From assembly GCF_000499845.2 (NCBI RefSeq), contig NC_023751.2:26608455-26672454 (forward strand): a DNA stretch of 64,000 bases, read 5' to 3'. The notes under the pieces were generated by a model. It worked only from the letters and a program-made list of their open reading frames with translations, made no database searches and was not told the DNA's origin. Source of the DNA: Phaseolus vulgaris (taxonomy: Eukaryota; Streptophyta; Magnoliopsida; Fabales; Fabaceae). Below, piece after piece: positions 51,601-60,600 of the stretch (within the stretch, counting starts at the first letter, position 1; each line of letters starts with the position of its first letter). Position numbers and translations under genes: made by a program.

Positions 51601-54600
51601 AATGTGCTTTACAGTCATTCGATTCATATCAGAGGTCTCTGATTGAGGTAATATTTAAATCCGAGAAGCAAATAATATTTTTATTCTTTTGATAAATTTC
51701 ATTTTAAAATATGTTAATTGGACTTTGATGTATTTTTTAATATTAGTGTTGAAAGATTGGTGACATGAGAATCATATGTTAGTACATGAGAATCCGTAGA
51801 GAAAATCGAGAAAGAGGAATGCAAAAAACAAGAGGACCAAAATGTAACAGTTCATATTTGAAACCATAGACATTGAGAAGAAATATAATTAATTTCAATC
51901 ATATACCTAACACTTTCTCTCAAACTAGACCATATGTGTCATATGACACAAGCTTGTTACAAATGCCATAAAAAACAGACCCTTTGAGATAATTTGTAAG
52001 ACAAAAGCCATACTTGTGTTGTAGAGCCATACTTTTAAATCATATATTTAACTCTATCCCTCAAGCCAGAACATATCTATATGAGTTAAACTTGTTAAAA
52101 GTGGTTGGAGGGTATGATGATAGAGACCAAAAATGGGAAGATGACACAATTGGGCTGCTTAAAAGAAAAAAGTGCTTAGAAGACACAACAAATGATGAAA
52201 ACGATTAGAGGACACATTAGCTTTTGGAAAGCAAAAAAGCTTAAAGAGCATAATAGCTGGTGGGAAGAAAAAATGGTTAAGATGGCATGACAACTATTGA
52301 GGAGCAAAATATGGCCATCACATAGTATGTCGATGCTAATGGTGGCAGTGATCGGCCAAAAAAAGACTCGTTGGAAAAACTAGAAACTTTTTGGGAAATT
52401 TTGGTGAACATTAATGATGTTTGGTAAAAGCTCGATGAAAAGAGAATCTGCTTGGAAAATTGTTGGCAATAAAATAATACTCATTGGAAAACATTGATAC
52501 TAAACAACACTCGTGGGTTGTGTTCACACGTTTATTTAAATGAAAATAAGAATTCTGAATCATTTGTATACAATCTATAATCTTGACTATGTTAGCTCTG
52601 TAATCGATACCAATCATCTACAATTTGATACCTTTGGATACCATATATGGAAGTTATGAAATAAAAAAGTGAGGGGACCTAAAGAAATTCTGCTAGGAAA
52701 ACCTAAACTGTGGGAGCCCACATCCATCTCTACAATAATCATAGCAAGTGCAAGGTGCCGAATTCCAGTTTCATCATTACCAACAATGACAATGTGATCA
52801 TCATAAACAATAAGATAAAGGCACTTGCTAGAAGGAGAATGAGGGAAGAAGACAAAATGATAAGACTCATGCTCAAGGAAATTGTTTAAAACCATAGAGA
52901 CTGATTAAGCTTACAAACAAGATGAGAAATACCAAAAGTAGTAAAAGTAAAGGGTTGATCCATATAAACCTCTTCCTACAATGTATCATGCAGGAGGACA
53001 TTTTTCATATCCAGCTAATGAAGTTACAAATGATGAATAGTTCTCATAGCCGGAAAGAGAAAGATAGAATTTATTTTGGCGACAACGAAGAAAGCATCCC
53101 CATAGTTTAGACCAAGCAAGCTTTTAGGTCCAAATTTTAACTCAACCTTATAAAACTGGCTTATAAGGTAAGGTTTGCACCCACTTATAAACTAAGAAAT
53201 GTCCTAATTTTTAGTCGATGTAGGATCTCCAACACACTCCCTTCACGCCGAGGCTACCAAGTGGTGTGTGGGACTATATATTATGAGTGGTCTGATAATG
53301 GCTAAATAGCGGGCGGCCTAATAAGCCCAACAAACACTCGTTAGGATAGACTTTAAATGACTATGATACCATATTAATTTGTGGAATTTTAAGCCTAACT
53401 CAATCTTATAAAACCGGCTTATAAGGTGAGGTTTGCACTCACTTATAAACTATGAAATGTCTTAATCTCTAGTCAATGTGGAATCTCCAACAGAACCCAA
53501 TTACAACCTATAATTTTCTTGCCAGGAGATATAAAGGAACATGTTCCCGAGTGCCACTATAATGTAAAGCTACTATCTCCTCTATCATTGCCTACTACCA
53601 TCTGTGATCAACCTTCATTACTTTGTAGTCTTAGGAATAGACTCAGATTCCAAAGAAGAAACAAAGGAGAAATAAGATGGAGACAAATGATCAAATACCT
53701 TTTCATATTGTAATTGGAAGTTCAAGTGCAGGATGCATGGGTGGAGTGTGACATCCAAAATTTATAATGTAATAATTTCTAGACAATGTATTGGAGTTAT
53801 ATTAGTTATCAACATTATATTTATAAGTAATTAATTTTTATAATAGTGATAATATTAATAATAAAGTATAAATTTCAAAATAATATTAATAATAATAAAA
53901 AGTAATAAATAATGAAGGATTAATCTCAAAATAATAATGATGAAAATAAAGTGTATATATATATGTATATATATAGAAATTTATATAACATAAATACATA
54001 TATATATATATGTTTATCTCTTAAACACGTTAAAGGGATAAGGTACTTGTCTCTTAAGGAAGTGATAAGCCGTGCAGTAAATGAAATTTACTGTTCTATC
54101 CGGTACATCTAATGCAGAACATTGAATGTGGGGTATAAAAGGAGATGTGTTTAGGTCATATTAGGGTGATTATTAAATTATGATATTTATTTAGATAACT
54201 GAATAAAAAATGAAAATAAATATATAGAAAATAAAAGTATTCTTCAATTTGATTTTGAATTTTATTCATTATGTTTAAAAACTACTGTTTTAATGATTTT
54301 GTATTTGATAATGAAATACATAATTAAATAAAAAATTATGTTGAAATTTTATACTATGAATGGAATAAATTAAAATTAAATGACCAAATTTTTGTCCCAA
54401 TTTCTATGCTTTGCATGGTGGTCATGCTAGTTTTTTTACAAAATCTAATTAATAATATAAAAGAGCTGGCGTCTTAAAAGCTTGGGTTGCTAAGAAACTT
54501 AGATCACATAGTGATGGCCAATAGACCTGTAAAAATACATGGATAAGTATAGATGCGGCACACATTCCTTTGGTTTGATGTTTAGGTTTAAACTGTAAGT

Positions 54601-57600
54601 TGGGCAGAATTGCAAGCATGTGATGCAATGTTTATCCTTGGAACTAGTTTTTCTTGTTATGAATTTTATTGTCTTCTAATGCAGGTTCATTCCAAAGGTG
54701 TCAATATTGAACTTGTGGAAAATCTCCTTTTGGACCTAGATAGGAAGTCAAAAGGTATATTGGTTGACGTGTGCACCATGTTATTGTGAATTCCCGTAAA
54801 ACTGATCTGGTCAGAGTTAATATTTCTGGGTCATTATTAATCTAATAGTTTAATTAGACATTGTGGTAGGATTGATTCTTATAATCTTTTGCCTTTCATT
54901 GATTTTTATTCCAACGTTGATATTCTGGCTTTAAATGATGGAAGATGTTTTGCCATGTCATTGACTGTGCGAGGTTGAGTCTTTGAGATTTAGTTCTTTC
55001 CAAACTTATGAAGATTGAGAAGTGCTAAATGGTTTCCAAACATTGCTTCTTATTAGTAGTGGGGCAAGCCACAACTTTCTCTCCAAGGTGAATTTCTGGG
55101 GTAACCAATCACTTCAACCAAAGGTTTTTGGGGTCAGTTTTAGGGCAGCAGTAAATGCTTCTCTTTCTTCCTAGGCATGTTTAATGGCCAGTGATCTGAT
55201 TGAGAGAATTAAGTTACAAATACAGGCCGTTTTTGGGGGGTTGATCTTATACTTGGCCTGGAATGGTTGGATACATTAAGGTAAACAAGGTCTTATACTT
55301 AAACCTCACTAAAAGCTCATACTTTCAATGTGGGACTCGTGTCCCATACCTTGCAATTGGATCCTAACATTGAATCTAGGCTAGTAGATATTCTAAAAAA
55401 GTAGTCTAAGTAGCAATTTAGAAACATTAATTTCAGACGAGGTATTAATATTGGGTACTTCGAAATCAAAATCAGAGTTCACACCTCCACCCGGTACTTG
55501 AAATTTCTTTCTTTGAAGGAATTCATGCTAAAGCTTATAAGTAACATTTAGTCAGTGCGTTTTCTCTCATTCTGACCTCAATATTTCTTTCTGACATTTT
55601 TCTGTTTTTATTGTTACTAGCCATTTCTTTATAACTAAAATATTAACTATTTTTGTGTTAATCTTTAATTTTTTCAGCTGAAGCAATTTCATTGGAGAAG
55701 TCCACTGTTTGGGTGACAGATGGTAAAACTTTTGAAATGTGGATTTGCCCATTGGTGTATTCACTTATTGTTTACTGCAGTGATGTGATACTAAGGTATT
55801 GTGAACTTATCTAATTACTTAATTGTGACAGTTCAAGGGTCATTAGTTGTTATCATTATCTACTAGCAGACCTTTATCAGGTTTCTTTTTTTCTTCTTTT
55901 TTCACCTCTCATTTTCATAGCCTATTTTAATTCCAGACTTTGTCAAGATATTATAATGTTTAAAGGCGAAGTGGCCGAGTTTCTTCTGCCAAGTATTTTT
56001 GTCAATATCACTACAAGGAAGGATCTGGAGATCGATCTTCACAAATTGATCTGTCTGCAGGTTGTATTCTAAAGATGTACTGCACCTCCTCCCTTTCTTA
56101 TTTTTATAGTGCTTATTTAGTCATTTAATTTTGTTATATGACAGATCGTACTACCACCTAGATTGTTGGATTAAAGTTAATAAGCTTGTTATTTAAGTTG
56201 TTGTGAATATATGTACTTTTGACATGAAGTTCAACTACATTTTGTCTTTTGCATATTAAGTTAATGTGTCGAATTTTGCAGTTGACGGAGCATATATTTA
56301 CAGAGTCAAATAAGTTGATGAAATCCATTCAAGTGGTTTTGAATTGTCTTAATGAACTTCGTATTCGTTATGTCATGCAAAGATCTTCATTTATACCGTC
56401 GAAGCGTGAAGTTTCTAAGGTGAATGTAATTCAACTGTCCTATTTTAAATATATTTTGACTCTTTTTTTGTATGTTTGTAAACACTTCAAATAGGGAAAT
56501 TATGAGGTTTAAGTGAGAAGTTTGCTTTGAGAGAAAGAATATTACAAAATACAAAAAAAACATCATTTTAAGTTATATTTTGAATAAATACAATCATAAC
56601 CGAGGGGAAAAATATTATTGAAAGTTTCAAATATATCTTTTAATATATATTTTGCTCCGAAAATAAAAGTTATCTACTGGAAAATGCCCTAAAATCTTCC
56701 ATTAGATCTGTAAGGATTATAAACATTGTAAAAGGATTTGGTCTTCTCATCTTAGTAATTATGGCAATGTGTGCAACTGATAGTAAGGGATACTCTCCCG
56801 TATTAGCCATTATTAGGACTTTGAATGATTAGCCATTAAACACAAAAGTTGAAATTTCAAATAAACTCTATGGTGTCATAGAGCTAGGTTTTCCTTTTTC
56901 CTGTATATTTCTCTTTTTTTCCTAGTGCATTGTTCAGATTGAATTGTTCATGCATCACTACTTAGATAGTCTTATGTTTATATTTTGGTTTCCTTATGTT
57001 TGTAAACACTTTAAGGTATCTTTTCCTCTTCAAAACCGCAAAACTGTGGCATGCTCTTTGTAAAAGAGAGACAAACTCGTTTGTAAAATCACTTTGAAGA
57101 TTGAATGGAATTTTGCTTGTCAGTTCAATTTGAATGTCTTGAGAGTTCCTTACTCTTGTTTTGGTTCTTATCATGCAAAGCTTTTTTGAGTGGCGAATTT
57201 CCATGCACTCTATCATATCAAATTCAAATGTCTGCGCTCCTCAAATCTTCATTTTATTGTACTTATATAAAATGCACCCTAGGAATGATGTTAGTTGAAC
57301 TTTCATGAGATATATGGTAGGTGCACCCTAGGAATGAAGTAGGCAATGTGGGCTTTCCAACAACACAAACATAATGGAAATGGCGTTTCTTGTCTGAAGA
57401 AAACGGGAAGTGGAAAGAAATTTTGTTATCAAAATATGGAAGGGAATCAGATCAAAGGCAGATCAATTCTAAATATCAATCGTGGTGGTAGAGAGACTTA
57501 ACTAAATTATGCGGTGAGGGAGAAGAAGGAGGTTGGTGTCATAAAGCAATTTGATGGAAAGTTGGTATTGGGGATAAAGGTAGATTCTGGGAGGACACCT

Positions 57601-60600
57601 GGATTGGTAGAAATAGTCTTTTCACTCTGTATCCTAGGTTGTACTCTTTATCTTTTGATCAAGGGAGAATGGTGGGAGAGGTTGGTATGTGGGAAGAATC
57701 AGAATGGCATTGGAGGTTAAGGTGGAGGAGAATCGGGTTTGTATGGGAATCACTACAAGAAGATGAAATGTTCAAGACTATCTCTGTGGTCAATTTGAAT
57801 AGGGAGGAAAAGGATCTACAGGTTTGGGATGGTGATGCTTCAGGGGTATTTTCGGTAAAATCAGCTTATGGATACCTATCTAATCAGGTAGGAGGGTGCC
57901 ACAATGGGGTTTTCATACAACTGTGGAAGGCCAAAGCTTTTCCTAATGTACTATCTACTGCTTGTAGGATTCTTCTAGATAGAATTCCAACTAGAAGCAG
58001 TTTAAATAGAAGGGTGTTGGTTAGTACAACTTCTTGTGCTTTATGCCAAGGTAAGATCGAGACAGCTCAACACCTATTCTTAGAATGCGAATTTGCAAGT
58101 GTGTGTGGTCTATGTGCTTTAGATGGTTTTTGTCCAACATAAGGACCTCAAGTGCCACTTTGAGAACTTTTACTTAACATTTCTTAGCCCCAAACAGAAT
58201 TTGGTGTGGAAAGGTATTTGGGCAGCTATAGTATGGTGTATTTGGGAACAAAGAACTCTTATAGTCTATAAGCCAGGGGTTGTGGACGTGGAAGAAATAT
58301 TTCTTAGGGCACAACTCAAATCCTAGTTATGGATTAACATAGGTTATGCTTTCTCAGCTACTCCTTCCCGGATTGGCATTTGAACCCAATACAATGCTTA
58401 AAAAGTTATTTGTAATGGAGAGGGGTAGTGACTAGGAGTTGCTGGCTGCTGTAGAAGTCTTTGAAGGAGAGAAGAGTGGGGAACAAAGCTGATATCATGG
58501 TAAGAAGTAAGACTATGAGAGTGAATGCTGTGTGACTGCAGGGTTTTAAGGAGGATCTTGGATTTGTATCTAGGTGCTATTAATCACTTTTGTAGCACTG
58601 TTTTCTGAATGAAGATGTAGGAAAAATGATGGGAATGCATGTTTGATTGTGAAGCTGCGGTAATTGCATCTCTTGGTAGTGGAGGGGGTGTGCTGATCAA
58701 GACTTACTACGTGTGATTTGCAGAATTACAACAGCACAACGTTATTCGAGTGGAGGGCCAGGGTGGGGCAGGGTGAAAGCTGGAATGAGGAGGGTTATGG
58801 GAACTTGTTGCTGTTTTGGTACATACACAAAGGGTGATGCAGATTTGGAAATAGTTAGGTGTAGTGTTTATACAGCTTTTTGCTCTGAGCCTCTTGCTCT
58901 GTATTTTTCTGTGTTTTTTCTTTTTGTATACGGGTTTTTAATTCATTTAATTCTTTGCTGATAAAAAAAAACATATATGTTCTGTTTTATTGTGTATTCA
59001 TTGTCAAACTGATTTAATACAACATATTGATGTTTTTTAGATTGCTCTTATTTTTATTCACTTCTATGCCAAATTTGTCAACATCAATAAACCGTCTTCA
59101 TTCTATTCGCAACGAAAACATTTATTACACTTATATTTCCTATCTAATCAATAATTTCTTTCCTCCAAAATCTTGCCACTTGTGCTCTTGAAATCATCTC
59201 CAAGGGCCAATCTTAACAAAACCCTATTTTATTTTGTTAATTTGCAGAATTCAAGGCCTTCAAGTTATAGTTCTAAAACCCGGTCCACTTCTGCAATGGC
59301 AAGAGAATCTGCAGTTGTTTCAAATTCCATGGCAAAGTCACCATCCTCATGGGAGAAAGTATTATCTTCCTGGCGTACTACCTTCATACATAAATTATTT
59401 TCTAAAAAGAATAATCTATGGAATGCAAAAGTTAACAGATTTTATTTTTCCTTTAATCTTCCAAGGTTTATTGGCTCTCTATTGACTATCTTCTTGTTGC
59501 CAAGTTGGCAGCTGTAAGTGGCAGATTCTATGCACTTCACTTCTCTTTTCCTTTGTCTTCTCATGTTTTCTATTTATCTTTCTATATTTTCTTTTTCTAT
59601 TATAGAGTTGTGGGTCATATTTTACTTCAGTTATGTATGTGGAACATTGGTGTGAAGACCAATTTAAAACTTTAACAGTTGGAGGACCTGATTTCTCACA
59701 TAATGAAATGGTAAGTTGTACTGAATGTTTTTTATTTGCACATGCTATTTTGCTTTAGTTGTATACTATATTACACTTTTAAATAATTTTTGTACAATTA
59801 ACTTGTTTCTTGGCATAAGTATAAATTTGTAAACTATTTATGGAGATTGCTTTGGTCCATAATCATGTCCGTTTCTTATTTACATTTGATTGTTTTGTTG
59901 GCTTCCTTTCAGTTGCCAGAACATATTGAAATTCTTGTTTCGGCAGTCACTGGAATCAACGAACCAGATAGCTTATATGGAATTCTTCAGTCTCACAAGG
60001 TTAGCGAGCCTGATTTTTCCTTCTCATAGCCTTATTACATAACGAACGATATGCATTGTCTCAGACTGTGAATTCTGTCAACACTACCAGACAACTCATT
60101 AACTGAATGATAGGAACCAACAAACTGAGCCCTAAACAGACACTAATACAGAGCAATACAAAAGCAGAAAACTATGTATAATAGTCATCTTTACGTAAAA
60201 TTCAATTTTTATAGTTGCATTTTTTTTAATTTTATATCGATGTACATGTGTAGTAGATCTTTAAAACTGGTATGCCTTTTCCTAGTACCATGTGTGTATG
60301 CATGCAAAGATAGGCCATGCATTTGTGGTTTTGGACTCATGTTTATATTGGTTGATGTAAATAATAGTTGAATTCTCAAATAATCACATTTGAGCATGAG
60401 GGAAATTGGGGAAAGGCCCTAGAGTATTACGACTTGCAAGTGCAATCAGATACCTCAGTACTGAATGATGGCAGTTCAAGAGGTCTGCCATTGGAAAAAG
60501 CAGGATCTGCACATCCTTCATCCTTTGCATCTGAGACAGATGTGATGAGGCAGAGTAGACCTTACAAAGGGTTGATTAGATCCTTGCAGCAGATTGGCTG

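Noticed and set aside
53940..54015. TA/TG-rich run as a regulatory or structural element
   Set aside because: Simple microsatellite-like sequence in an AT-rich intron; nothing beyond composition supports a function.
57639..58142. 167-codon frame as a host gene
   Set aside because: It is the zinc-binding tail of a plant LINE reverse transcriptase, frameshifted relative to its neighbours.
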